Below are positions 21,238 to 30,818 of a stretch of 64,000 nucleotides of DNA, piece after piece; positions within the stretch are counted from its first letter, which is position 1; every line of letters starts with the position of its first letter. Under the pieces are notes generated by a model. It was given only the letters and a program-made list of their open reading frames with translations. It was not told where the DNA came from and ran no database searches. Both the position numbers and the translations under genes were made by a program. Source of the stretch: Asterias rubens (taxonomy: Eukaryota > Echinodermata > Asteroidea > Forcipulatida > Asteriidae); NCBI RefSeq assembly GCF_902459465.1, contig NC_047078.1:1346691-1410690 (forward strand), in the 5' to 3' direction.

Positions 21238-24200
21238 ATATTAATATATAGCGCACGTATCTACCAAACAAGGTACTCAAGGCGCTGAGTATATACAAAC
21301 TTTCAGAAAGATAGGTTATTGCAGTGATGAATTCTGAGACCCAATTATGTAGCACCATATGAGGGTTTACAAGGTGCTACGGCGCATACAGCAGCCACAG
21401 CCAGGAACACCGGGGGAACCCCTTCTCTTTTTGATAAGTGCACTGGGTTCTTTTACATGCGTTACACAACACATTGGACCAACGGTTTTACGTCCCATCC
21501 AAAGGACAAAGCAATGGTTAAGTGTCTTGCTTAAAGGCAGTGGACACTATTGGTAATTACTCAAAATAGTTATCAGCATAAAACCTCACTTGGTAACGAG
21601 TAATGGGGAGAGGTTGATAGTATAAAACATTGTGAGAAAGAAGTGACATAGTCTGAGTAAGAAGTGATTTTCCACAAATTTGATTTCGAGACCTCAAGTT
21701 TAGAATTTGAGGTCTCGAAATCAAGCATATAAAAGCACATAACTTTGTGTGACAAGGGTGTTTTTTTCTTTCATTATTATCTCACAACTCTGAAGACCAA
21801 TCGAGCTCAAATTTTCACAGGTTTGTTATTTTATGCATATATGTTGATATACACCAAGTGAGAAGACTGATCTTTGACAATTACCAATAGTGTCCACTGC
21901 CTTTAAGGACACAAGTGTCACGGCTGGGGATTCGAACCCACACGCTGATCAGAAACTAATAGTAACTGATGCACCTACCCTTTGACACTCATACCAATTG
22001 ATTGCTTCTCAGGTGATTCTCCAAGAGGCAGGGAAGGCACTTCATATTAAGGAGATTAAGCAACGCATACTGGAGAGAGGTTTGGTGCAATCTAACGCTA
22101 GGTCCTCACTGGAGGCTGTGCTGTATAGAGACACTCAGAAGGGAAGCCGTCGCTTCAAGAGAGTTGATGGGGAAATCGGAATGTTCAGAATACTGGTAAA
22201 GAGTATTAATGTAAAGCCACTTTTCTAAACCATCAAAATCCTGTATCCAAACCCCAACACTGCAAAAAAACAAAACACACAAAACCCCCAACAGCCAAAA
22301 CCCCCAACAGCCAAAACCACCGACCCCAGACACCCCAAAAACTGAAACTCCAACCCAACCCCCAAAAAACCAATACCCCCATCCCAAAACCTCATCCCCA
22401 TTCTCTAAAATTCCCGACTCCAAATCACTTTCATCAAAACTTCTACCTCAAACTCCCATTAAAGTCACCTGGAAGTGGTATTTTGTCAAAATAAAGCTTT
22501 TGTCACTAGTGTTTTGATGAGTGGAATATGAATAAACAATTAACTAAGGTTTCCAAAATTAGTTTCCATGATATTTACAAATTTGAAAAAAAGCCTGACC
22601 CGAGAGGGCGCTGTTCGTGACGTCAATTGAGGCGCGATGAATCGCATGCAGTGCCAACACAGCATAGTGACGCTTGGCGCAAGCTAAAAACATGCCCTCA
22701 AAGTTGAAACAATACCTGACTTTTTTCACGTTAGGCAAATGCTCCTTTAGGTTCGTTACGTCTTTCATGTACCTTCTTCGACTTCCCCACTAGCTGGAAA
22801 AATTATTGGGATGGCGTCATGTTTTAGAAAAGAACTTTTCTCTTCATGACAAAATGTGTAGCGTATTCCGGATTCTCGTAGCACGACGGCTCGAAATATT
22901 TGCCGCACAGCGCTGGAAAAGACGTCGGACCGGACAACTTGGCAAACTGACACCATCTTTAGTTGTTTTGCTGCATCCAGCAGCAATACACCTGGTCGAC
23001 ATTGCCGGAAAAATGCGAGAAAAAAAACTTTTTCAAAACGTACAAACTCACTACTAGGACTTGAATGTACTTGCACGTACGTGTGTTCGATGTTCGATCG
23101 AGGCAAAGTCTTCCTCGATTGACGTCACAAAAGGGGTAGGCGGAGTCACCCCCTACACAACTTTATTTAAGTTTTTAAACATATAAATCGTCAAAAACAA
23201 TTACTCACAAAATTATTTTATTGTTCAGGAACATATACTCTAATGTTTGAAGGAAAAAAAAAATCTATTTCCAGGTGCCTTTAAGAAAACCTCATCCTAA
23301 ACCAACCCCCAGACTCCAAAACCTTAAAGATCCTCACCTCCATTCATAGACCCCCCAACCTTTCAAACCCCCAAAATCCCATCCCTAATCCCCAATCTTC
23401 TAAAATCCCATTAAACCCCAGTCATTAAAACCCCATTCTAAACTCCTCATCCCCTCTCAATTGCTAACCCCCCCCCCCAACCCTACTAACTCCTACATGT
23501 TGTAACTATCCCTAAATCCCAACCAGGGCCCAATTTCATAGAGATGCTCAGCACACAAAATTGCTTAGCATGAAATATCTTCCTTGATAAAAACAGGATT
23601 ACCAACCAAATTCATATTCTCTTTCATTTCCAACAGACACCAGAAGAGAAAACAAAGAAGCGTAACAAGCCGACCTTGGTTGCCACCCGGAAGAAGACGT
23701 CAGCAAAAGATAACGCAATTCTGCAATCAATTCGCTACAAAGGCAAATATCGCAGGCTACGCAAACTCATCAAACTCATGATTTTTGTAAGTCGATTGGG
23801 ATTATTTCATAGATATATATATATTGATTAGAGCGCTAACACCCCGTTATACACGCACTAAGATTTTGAAGCTAGGTGGGCGCATCCATGTTTATGTACA
23901 AACCAATACAAAAGCTTGAGATTTTGAATGGCAGTTGTACGGCAATTTCCATGATAGTGCATTTGTTCTTTTCTATGTGTCATCGAACCAAAAAATGCAG
24001 CAAATGTGAACGCACAATCTGCTGATGAGCGTAAAAACTGCAAGCGTCATGTGCTTCATGTTGAAAAGGCTTGTATACTTTTTTTAGTACATCAATCAAG
24101 TCAAACTTTTGGTTTTTGTAGCGCAGACGTACATGTATGGGCAATCGTGTATGTAAGCGCACACGCCAAATTAAAAAAATTGGGTCAATGTGAGTTCTCT

Positions 24201-27200
24201 TAAAATTAAAATTGTTCCTTAGTCACGCAACACATCCAACATGTCTGCGCCCAGGATGGCTTCAAAATGCAGAGCAAGTTAGTGCTCTAGTCAATATATA
24301 TAGCTCTATGTATTATTTACAGAAAATAATCTCAAGTTACTGAAGTCTACTTTGTTTACTTTATGATTCTCCTTATTGATATTACAATGTTAGATGCTTT
24401 CTTTCGGCTACAAGATTATATAATATAACTAGAAGGGTTTGCGATAACACCATGTGAAAATCTCTTTTGAGTAGTTTTGGTTCTGAAAAGCACCAATGAG
24501 TTGTGAACCACCGGTTCTTTTCAGAATCAACACTTTTCTAAGAGATTTTCACATGGTGTTACCGCAAAACTCTGTTACTTATACTTCCAAAATGCAAAGT
24601 TTCAAATCCTAAATTTAAGAAAACATCAGTGTAAGGCTAAAACCAAAATTAATATCCTAAATATAATTTTTCTGATGTAGGAGAATGCTGCCCTCAACGA
24701 CGAGGTTTGTCGCAGTGAGCGAAAAATCCAACGTGCCCAACAGGAGAGATTCTTCCTGCTGCAACGCCTTCTGCATTACCAAGAGATCTGTGCTATCCCA
24801 CCTTCTGCAACCAAATCGACATCTGCCTCGAAGCACTCTGTATCCAAACGCCACGCTGAAGATGGAGAGGGGAGTCTGGCATCGTCGCAGGCATCGGCGA
24901 GTAAGCGCGAGAAAGGAGACAAGAATAAGGCGAAGCGGAAACGCAAGAAGGCTAAAAGGGCAGATAAAGGTATTTGTCTAGTTTCCTGACTACTGACCAG
25001 AAATTAAATAATAAATAGAATTTCTCTAAAAAGTACCATTCCACATTGAAAATATAATCGGGGAAAAACTTTTAAAGTCTTTTCTTTAAGAAAACACACT
25101 CATATCAACATTTAGGAATTTTGTTATTGACGAAGCAATTGTTTTGAGGGGAGAGTTTGTTCACCTTTTTAAAAATGCTTAACTATTCAATTGCTGCTAC
25201 CAAAAACCAACAATCATTTTTTTTTTTTTTTAAATGTTCCTTTCTCGATTTGTTGTTGTTTATTTTTTGGGGGTGTTTGTTTACTTTCAGATAAGGCAAG
25301 GAAGGAAGCTGGGAGAGTTAAAACCAAACGATCTTCAGGTGTATCTACAAAACGTCTTGTACAACAAATACCTTTGGATTCGTCAGGTTTGTGTAGTTTA
25401 GTTTATCTCGGTAGGTGTCCTTGATTTGTGATGGCTCTCCATAGGGTTCTGTCCTGCATTGCTGTCAATAGCTCTGCTGTCTCCAGTCCGGTGTCTTTCT
25501 TCAAAAGATCCAAGTTGGTCAACAGCAATTGCTGTGGTGCCATGTGTTTTTGCTTTGGTGCCTTTTGCAAAGTTACAATACAAATTTTCGTCATAGAGTG
25601 CCCTCTTACTAGAGGAAATTTGCTGTGATTGATTTAGCTTAGTGCACTAACTACTAGAAAGCACATTCTGTACACTCCAATCGAAGCTGAGGTGGTTTAA
25701 GGAATGAAATAAACGTTCCAGCTACCAGGAGTAATATTGGAGTGTCAGGAGCGTCTCTGAGTGATGGATTTGAGCACTATATAAGAGGCCACTGTTATTA
25801 TGATTCGATTTGAATGATATGTTTTACCGTGCCTTGCTTCATTCAAAAGTTGCATCAGATAAGAGCACTGGACTCAGGCTCTAGTATTTCTGGTATGCTT
25901 TATTTTCTCTTTATTTTTCATCTTACAGGCAAGCCGATCTTCCCGATTAAACTGAGCAGTCTAACAGTCCACAGCTTGGGTCAGATCGTGACTGATCGGT
26001 CCGACTATCATGATGAATATTGCATCTATCCTACAGGATTCTGTAGCAGTCGAATGTACACCAGCGCTAAAGACCCCATGAATAAATGCCTTTATACGTG
26101 TAAGGTGTTGGATGCTGGACTCACACCAAGGGTGAGTGAAAAGCCCGGTTCATACAACCTCGCTACCATGGGCAGCGCGCGCCATATCACGCTAGCTCTG
26201 CATACGTCTCTAACCCCTGGGAGGGAAACTCCGATCCGTGTCTTTGATTGGCTATCATATACGCGCAAAATTTGAATCACCGTGCGTCTCCAAAAAGCTC
26301 TATACGCCAAAACGCGTGCGTATAAAGGTGTACGTATATTCCAACACAAAACGGATCAACCACAGGACTAATTGTAATATCCCTTATATTTGGATATTTT
26401 CAAGTTACACTTCCAGGGGTTATGATCAAGCAAGGCATGCTGGGTAAACCTGGGAACGAGGTTGCGGTTCATAGTTCTTGCAAGTTCTTCATGTGAAGCA
26501 AATTAAAGGCACTGGACACGTTTGGTAATTGTCAGAGACCAATGTTCTCACTTGGTGTATCCCAACATATGCTCAAAAAACCATGTGAGAATTTGGTCAG
26601 CGTAGTTGCAAGAAAAAATGAAAGAAAAAATAACCTTGTTGCATAGAATTAGTGCTTTAAAGGGTATATCTTTTCCTAACAAAAACACATTGTCCACAGA
26701 TTTACATTAAACTTACACAGTTTGAAGATTATGATAGTAGAAAGCTTCCCTTGAAATTTTACTTACTGAGGTGCTGTAGTTTTTGAGAAAAAGTAATAAT
26801 TTTCGTCTCAGTTTTAGCATGTAAAAAAGTATTAACCAGTTATGCTATGGTTTTGGTATAATATCATAACTGGTTAAGGGGATTTTACATGCTAAAATCA
26901 TTTTGGTCTCATGAGACCAAAATTATTTTGTGACTTGTTTTACTCATTTCTCAAAAACTACATACACAACCTTAGTTAGTAATATTTGAAGGGAAGTTTT
27001 CCACTATCATTATCTTCAAACCCTGTAAGTTTAGTGTAAATCTGTGGACATTTTGAAAAAGTACCCGAATCCTTTAAGATGCCTGAGAAAAAGTTCATTC
27101 TCAGATTCAAAAAGTTTTAGGTGGAAACCCTCACAAGGAGAATCTTTTCTCACAATGTTTTACTCTTCAGTGCTCCCTTCCAAGTAAGTCTATGGTCATT

Positions 27201-29652
27201 AAATTTGTGAGTAATTACTGCCTTTAATGCTAAAATGGTCCTCATTTTCCCCAAGGGTCAAATACCATGCCTGGTTCTGACAGGTTGTGTTTTTGTCTTG
27301 CTCTTCCTGTTTTGTGTTGTTTTGGTGAAATAAAATAATAATATAATTTTGTATTATGTCCTCAGTTTGAGATTGTCGCAGAGGATGAAGCTGAACATCC
27401 ATTCGTCGGTTTGTCTCCTACTGAATGTCATAATAACCTACTGGATGAGATAAATACCTATGGGTGAGTCAAACAACATAATAACAGTATTTTTAGACCA
27501 TCTTTTAAAATTGGGGAGGTAGTGCTTTCTGCTCTACCGGCCAGGCTTCGGACTGATGATACCCAAGCCTACACACGTACATCCGTATGGACTGTTGAAG
27601 GGGTAACCCTATTTCAGCCCTAGGAGTAGGTGGCAACGGCCTCTTGGCAAAAATAATTGTAGCCCACACCTTGAAGTGGCCTTCAGGCCTTGTGTCTGGC
27701 AAACTGCATAAAAAAAAAATTTAAAAAAATATTCTGTCCTTCAGTTAGTAATATGCAATGTGAGACTTTCTCTTTTCAGCTGATGTCCTCTATTTTTTCT
27801 TCACTTTCTGTGTACAAAAGTGTAGGAATAGGTATCTTTACCTCTTTTTTCTTGCCCGGTTTTCTCTACCTTTTTTTTGTTCATGGATAGTTACTCCTGC
27901 TAAGGACAAAGAAGTCAGGACCCAATTTCATAAAGCCTTTAAGCACAAAAATTTGCTTAGCATGAAATTTCTTCCTTGATAAAAACAAGATTACCAATCA
28001 AATTTTAATTTGTTGCAGTTTGCTTGTTACTGGCATTTAGCTGTTGTTTGCTTATCCTGAAAATCACGTGGAAATTTGGTTGGTAATCCTGTTTTTATTA
28101 AGGAAGAAATTTCATGCTAAGCAAATTTGTGTGCTTACAGGCTTTATGAAATTTGGCCCTGGTGCCTTGTCTATAATATTGGTATTCATTAGTACTAATG
28201 CAGAATATGACAAAACAAGTGAATTTAGTTTCTTTGGCAAAATCTGAATTTGCAGCTACTGATTCCTTTTGGCTGTTGCTAGGGGGGTTGCAAAATGATG
28301 ACCAGGGGCCGATTTCACAAAGAGCTAAGATTGATCTTAACTGCAAATCAATCACAGTTTCTAAGTGTGATGTCACAATACAAATTACTACGGTAATACT
28401 TACAATTTGTCTTGCGATGAATTGTATGTTTTGTGAAATCATCCTCAGGTGATCCAGGAGAAGCTGTAGTCGTGTTTGTGAAGAACATCACACTATTTTT
28501 GTTTGATTTTTTTTCCAATCAGGGGCAAAGAGATTCCAAGTGCTAAAGGAAAAGGAACAGACTTCTTTGGTCTCACTCACCCAACGATTCAAAACCTTAT
28601 CCAGAGCTCCCCTGGAGCGAGGAAATGCACCAAATACAAGTGGATGAAATTCACGACGACCAGATCTCCCGACCAGGGGGAGGTTCACTCCAAACACAAG
28701 AACAAAGACCCTGGGAAGAAGAACCGTCGGGATGGAGGTTGTGGCGATAATGAGAACATCAAAAGTACAGGTATGAGCTAGAAATGTGTTTTTGTAATAG
28801 GGGTTGGGGGAAAATTATTTGGGTTTTGTTTTCATCTTGGTAGTTTACAAGTGCCCAATTTCATAAAGCTGTTAAACAGATTTAACACTGCTTGTCAAAT
28901 TTCTTTGCCCAGGGGCACCAGTTGCATTAATGTAAACTTTATGGAGTTTTGACTGGTTACCAGTTTCTGTTAAGCAATTTTGTTTTCTGTGCTTAGCAAG
29001 TTTTTATGCTTACAGGTTTTATGAAATTAGGCAAAGTACTTTTTTTGTAAGAGTTAGTTGTCTTTAAAAAAAACCTCTGGAATTGGTACCAACATTGACA
29101 TTGAGATCTGAGACAATTGAACATCGACTCATGTTGTATTTTATTCTTCATTTTCACAATCCAACAGCTACGAAACCGGCAACAGACTTAAAGGATACTC
29201 TATCAAGCACAGCTGAAGACCCACAATGCCCTGCAGCACCCTTCGAAAGCGGCTTACGCTATCTGCTGACCAGCGTCTCCAAGACTGAACCCAGTGACAC
29301 CATCGCAAAGATTAACCCGAGTCCAGTACTCACACCACCAGCACCCCCACCACCACCACCGCCCCCGCCTCCTGCATTGAGCATCATGCAAACCAGATCT
29401 AAACCTAGTTTATCAACCCAAGTTGACACTAAGCCGAGCACCATCCAGACAAGGTCTAAACCAGCTGTGGCGACTTTAACCAAGGGTAAACCGGATTTAT
29501 CAACCCCAGTTAAGGCTAAACCTGATCAACAAGCAACAAGGGTGCAGACTAGGTCCAACTTGCCCAATCAGATGCAGACGAGGTCGAAACCTGGAAGTGG
29601 AACGACTGTTCCTAAAACAGACGCACTGCAAGGAGATAAGCAGACTTCTTAA
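14991..29652 (+). CDS. TBRG1: TBRG1 orthologue with N-terminal polyQ and HARE-HTH extension, 12 exons
   Basis: Coding exons: 14991-15663, 16321-16601, 17167-17318, 20144-20204, 22013-22195, 23637-23786, 24681-24969, 25291-25386, 25929-26131, 27366-27463, 28523-28770 and 29168-29652. All junctions keep frame, giving 972 residues. Order: Ser/Thr-rich N-terminus; polyglutamine at residues 115-195; Ala/Leu-rich segment; HARE-HTH winged helix at about 382-450 (MTWLDAAQVILQEAGKAL, then a GMFRIL end); basic coiled-coil at about 475-530 (RYKGKYRRLRK, IFENAALNDE); Lys-rich stretch; FYRN at about 630-690 (PIFPIKLSSLTVHSLG); FYRC at about 697-765 (FEIVAEDE, FFGLTHPTIQNLIQS, GARKC); C-terminal polyproline and five loose QTRSKP-type repeats. 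Coiled-coil to FYRC matches vertebrate TBRG1/NIAM, a nuclear growth regulator of about 410 residues; the extension more than doubles the length. FYRN/FYRC modules occur in chromatin proteins, and HARE-HTH is predicted to bind DNA. The start at 14991 has a strong context (AAAATGG). An in-frame ATG at 14871 would add 40 residues and cannot be excluded. Confidence 0.9.
15333..15575 (+). repeat. CAA/CAG repeat encoding polyglutamine (81 codons)
   Basis: Eighty-one consecutive codons in exon 1 of TBRG1 are CAA or CAG except three (one His, one Ile, one Leu). CAA and CAG are mixed, which should limit slippage. The leucine-rich open frames on the opposite strand and the Asn/Ser frame on the same strand are shadows of this tract. 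Confidence 0.95.
15899..16042. repeat. Foldback repeat, family E
   Basis: The arms are ACTTTCCGTGTCCTGCCACC and GGTGGCGTGATACGGAAACT, with TTTTTACAAAAAGGGATATC inside. It is related to the cleaner copy at 60187-60329 but in the opposite orientation. It lies in TBRG1 intron 1. Confidence 0.7.
16772..16949. repeat. Foldback repeat, family F
   Basis: Begins GGCCTGATACTTCACAGAGG and contains the family phrases GGCAATTGCCTCAATGCCC and CATTGCCTTGGTGCC, ending near GACAGGCC. This family recurs across the window and is seen best at 53419-53600. Confidence 0.6.
17328..17564. repeat. Foldback repeat, family B
   Basis: Starts GGGCCCAATTTCATAGAGCT ten bases inside TBRG1 intron 3 and ends GCTCTTTGAAATTGGCCCC. 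It has inner TTGCTTA/TAAGCAA arms. Confidence 0.65.
17690..19515 (-). mobile_element. 5'-truncated CR1/L2-like non-LTR retrotransposon
   Basis: Inserted in TBRG1 intron 3 in antisense orientation. Read on the minus strand it carries a reverse transcriptase and ends in a short 3'UTR with a (TTA)n tail at 17692-17707. That microsatellite-like tail is usual for CR1/L2-group elements, in place of poly(A). No endonuclease domain is present, so the copy is 5' truncated. The left boundary near 19515 is approximate. Confidence 0.8.
17806..19456 (-). pseudogene. LINE reverse transcriptase, frameshifted
   Basis: The main open frame (17806-19227) encodes most of a non-LTR reverse transcriptase: LKNYRPVSNLAFISKLIEKV, then FQSAYRSGHSTETALL, LLDLSAAFDTID, GLPQGSVVGPQLFSLF and the catalytic YHFYADDTQLY. 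The C-terminal part has LQRLQNRAAKLIY and LHWLTVSNRINFKI. The preceding 89 residues (19187-19456) carry the family's SCDLDPLPTWML region in another frame, so at least one frameshift separates them. The domain order matches CR1/L2-type elements. The copy lacks the endonuclease and is presumed dead. Confidence 0.85.
19998..20071. repeat. Family F fragment
   Basis: GGGGCACCAAGGCCAAGACC through TTCCAGGCCTGATA matches one half of family F. It lies just before TBRG1 exon 4. Confidence 0.5.
20375..20680. repeat. TTAA-type MITE, family A, truncated
   Basis: Begins TTAA|AGACACTGAACACTATTGG and follows the family sequence to about the GTTACCAAGAAAG region. The right terminus and right TTAA are missing. 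It lies in TBRG1 intron 4. Confidence 0.7.
20918..21238 (+). mobile_element. tRNA-derived SINE with LINE-like tail
   Basis: The head carries pol III promoter boxes: A-box TGGCCGAGTGGTTAAG at 20923 (long-variable-arm tRNA type, Leu/Ser-like) and B-box GGTTTGAATCCC at 20978. The body ends TGCGCTATATAAGAATTTG followed by (TTA)n. The end resembles L2/CR1 3' ends, suggesting mobilisation by such a LINE. It lies in TBRG1 intron 4. Confidence 0.8.
21239..21965 (-). mobile_element. Second tRNA-SINE, inverted, split by a MITE
   Basis: Read on the minus strand: a tRNA-like B-box GGTTCGAATCCC near 21932, a conserved central block (GACACTTAACCATTGC, GGATGGGACGTAAAACCG, GAACCCAGTGCAC), then GTGCGCTATATATTAATATT and a (TTA)n tail. 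It meets the plus-strand SINE tail to tail at the microsatellite. A family A MITE (21535-21902) interrupts it between central block and head. Confidence 0.75.
21535..21902. repeat. TTAA-type MITE, family A, full length, nested in a SINE
   Basis: TTAA at 21531-21534 and 21903-21906, with ends AGGCAGTGGACACTATTGG and CCAATAGTGTCCACTGCCT. The central hairpin GAGACCTCAAG/CTTGAGGTCTC is intact. Removing it joins the two halves of the inverted SINE, so it inserted later. Confidence 0.88.
22240..22450. repeat. C/A-rich low-complexity tract, left half
   Basis: Irregular repeats of CCCCCAACAGCCAAAA and CCCCAAAAAC type in TBRG1 intron 5. The tract resumes at about 23285-23530 on the other side of a TTAA element, so one original tract has been split. 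Confidence 0.7.
22463..23280. mobile_element. 818-bp TTAA element (piggyBac-like, non-autonomous)
   Basis: TTAA at 22459-22462 and 23281-23284 flanks inverted repeats AGTCACCTGGAA and TTCCAGGTGCCT (one mismatch). A sub-terminal pair, TGACGTCAATTGAGG and CCTCGATTGACGTCA, is also inverted. The interior is GC-richer than the surrounding intron. It has open frames up to 113 codons but no recognisable transposase. Confidence 0.75.
23285..23530. repeat. C/A-rich low-complexity tract, right half
   Basis: Continuation of the CCCCAAA-type tract after the TTAA element, with CTAACCCCCCCCCC near 23464. Confidence 0.65.
23526..23617. repeat. Family B foldback, half copy
   Basis: GGGCCCAATTTCATAGAGAT through AACAGGATTACCAACCAAAT is the left arm only. 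It ends about 20 bp before TBRG1 exon 6, so it lies in or beside the acceptor and branch-point region. Confidence 0.65.
24426..24578. repeat. Foldback repeat with long arms in TBRG1 intron 6
   Basis: The arms GATAACACCATGTGAAAATC and GATTTTCACATGGTGTTACC extend outward through GGGTTTGCG/CCGCAAAACTC. The loop carries smaller GGTTCTGAAAAG/CTTTTCAGAATC arms. No target duplication is certain. Confidence 0.75.
26507..27223. repeat. TTAA-type MITE, family A, containing a second TTAA element
   Basis: Outer ends are TTAA|AGGCACTGGACACG at 26503 and ATTACTGCCT|TTAA at 27224. It is interrupted by the element at 26661-27073. It lies in TBRG1 intron 9. Confidence 0.7.
26661..27073. repeat. Nested TTAA element, distinct family
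   Basis: TTAA at 26657-26660 and 27074-27077. Strong internal arms ATTTACATTAAACTTACA and GTAAGTTTAGTGTAAAT, plus AACCAGTTATG/CATAACTGGTT near the middle. The very ends, AGGGTATATC and CGAATCCT, pair poorly. A related half-copy lies at about 55060-55095 and 55480-55620. Confidence 0.65.
27918..28159. repeat. Foldback repeat, family B, full length
   Basis: The ends are GACCCAATTTCATAAAGCC and GGCTTTATGAAATTTGGCCC. The inner arms ATTTCTTCCTTGATAAAAAC and GTTTTTATTAAGGAAGAAAT match. It lies in TBRG1 intron 10. Confidence 0.75.
28303..28448. repeat. Foldback repeat, family D variant
   Basis: GGGGCCGATTTCACAAAGAG on the left, GTTTTGTGAAATCATCCTC on the right. The interior phrase AAGTGTGATGTCACAATAC recurs at 9958 and 54770. 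Confidence 0.6.
28853..29033. repeat. Foldback repeat, family B variant
   Basis: GCCCAATTTCATAAAGCTG on the left, GGTTTTATGAAATTAGGC on the right. It lies in TBRG1 intron 11. Confidence 0.6.
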
Positions 29653-30255
29653 CAGATGCATCGCAAGGACAGAAGCAGACTTATAAACTGTTAATACTGC
29701 ACACTCTAGATTTGATACGGACTAAGGGCGCGAGTGCCTTAACTGGATGCTAGTTCATAATTCAATGTGTAGCCACAGGACGTCTTTGAACAACATCATA
29801 GCTCCTCTACTAGATGCATTACAGTACCAACAGAAAACTGGGCCCAAATGCATGGCTCTGCTTACCGTAAGCACAGAATCGGCGCTTACGGAAGCAGGGA
29901 ATGTGCTTACGGCCAGCGTATTTGACGGGTTAGCGGCGAATTTTGGCACATCCACTGAAATATCTCAAAGTCTATAAGGAACTTTCAAAAGGGCACCAAG
30001 GCCAAGACCAGGGCAACAGAGGCAATGGCCTCTGTGAAATTCCAGGTCGGGATCATAACAAAAGTATGAACCTAGCTTTAACCCACTTGGAGCTAGTCGG
30101 AGTAGAGAAATAACACCATAAAAAGTGAAACATGATTGTATTCCATGTGCATATGATTTGCTGTTTATATTTTATTTTACCATGAAATATACATTGTATT
30201 CTTAACAGAAAAGTTTCACAGCCAGAAATGTAATAAAGCAGGTTTAATACCTGGA
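29653..30255 (+). other. TBRG1 3'UTR (inferred)
   Basis: Follows the stop codon and contains fragments of foldback families B (about 29838-29950) and F (about 29991-30051). It ends at the AATAAA at 30232-30237. The extent is inferred from that signal only. Confidence 0.5.
30232..30237 (+). terminator. Candidate poly(A) signal of TBRG1
   Basis: AATAAA 580 bp after the TBRG1 stop codon. The opposite-strand signal for UFC1 is about 55 bp away, making the two genes closely tail-to-tail. Confidence 0.5.
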
Positions 30256-30289
30256 ATGAAACATTAACATTCTTTAAGAGTGAGCTGCA

Positions 30290-30295
30290 TTTATT
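30290..30295 (-). terminator. Candidate poly(A) signal of UFC1
   Basis: TTTATT on the plus strand reads AATAAA on the minus strand, about 525 bp after the UFC1 stop codon. Cleavage would fall close to the predicted TBRG1 3' end, so the two 3'UTRs may nearly touch or overlap. Confidence 0.4.
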
Positions 30296-30818
30296 ATTCT
30301 GGAATGATTTTGTTCAGTTTTGACCCTTAGGCCCATGTCACATTGGCAACTTTTGCAGGCAACTTGGAGGCAACTAAATGCAGTGTATGCTACAGGACCA
30401 CTTTGGTAGCACATAAGTAATATTTCAAACAATGTCTTATGATCCTCCCAAAAAAATATGTGATGTTCGAATGAATTCTCTTCTTGGAGATTGCCTGGAA
30501 CTGGTTGCCTGTAAATTGCCTTGTGTGACACAACCCTTAAAGTTAAAGTATACTTTTAACCGTTTAAATTCTGCATAATTGAGACATATACAGCAAAATG
30601 AACTGCAAAAACTTCATTACAAAAGGTGGTAGCCTTTTTGAGATGTCGAGGAGCGATTATGTCGGGGAAAACTGGACACTACATCACAACCAATTCATGA
30701 CTGGCTCCCCACCTCATTTTCGTTAGTAGATATATTTGACGTTAAAAACTTTATGAGGAACTGTAATAATTTAAAACTAAGTATTATTTGAGTAATATCC
30801 TAAGACTTCTAAGTGACC

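Noticed and set aside
21214-21240. CRISPR-like or regulatory repeat at the ATT run
   Set aside because: A simple (ATT)n microsatellite formed by SINE tails in a eukaryotic genome.
22765-23106. A 113-codon minus-strand frame inside the TTAA element
   Set aside because: No transposase motifs or known domain; GC-rich transposon interior.
26092-26447. Frames around TBRG1 exon 9 and its intron
   Set aside because: Partly antisense to exon 9 and partly read-through after its donor at 26132.
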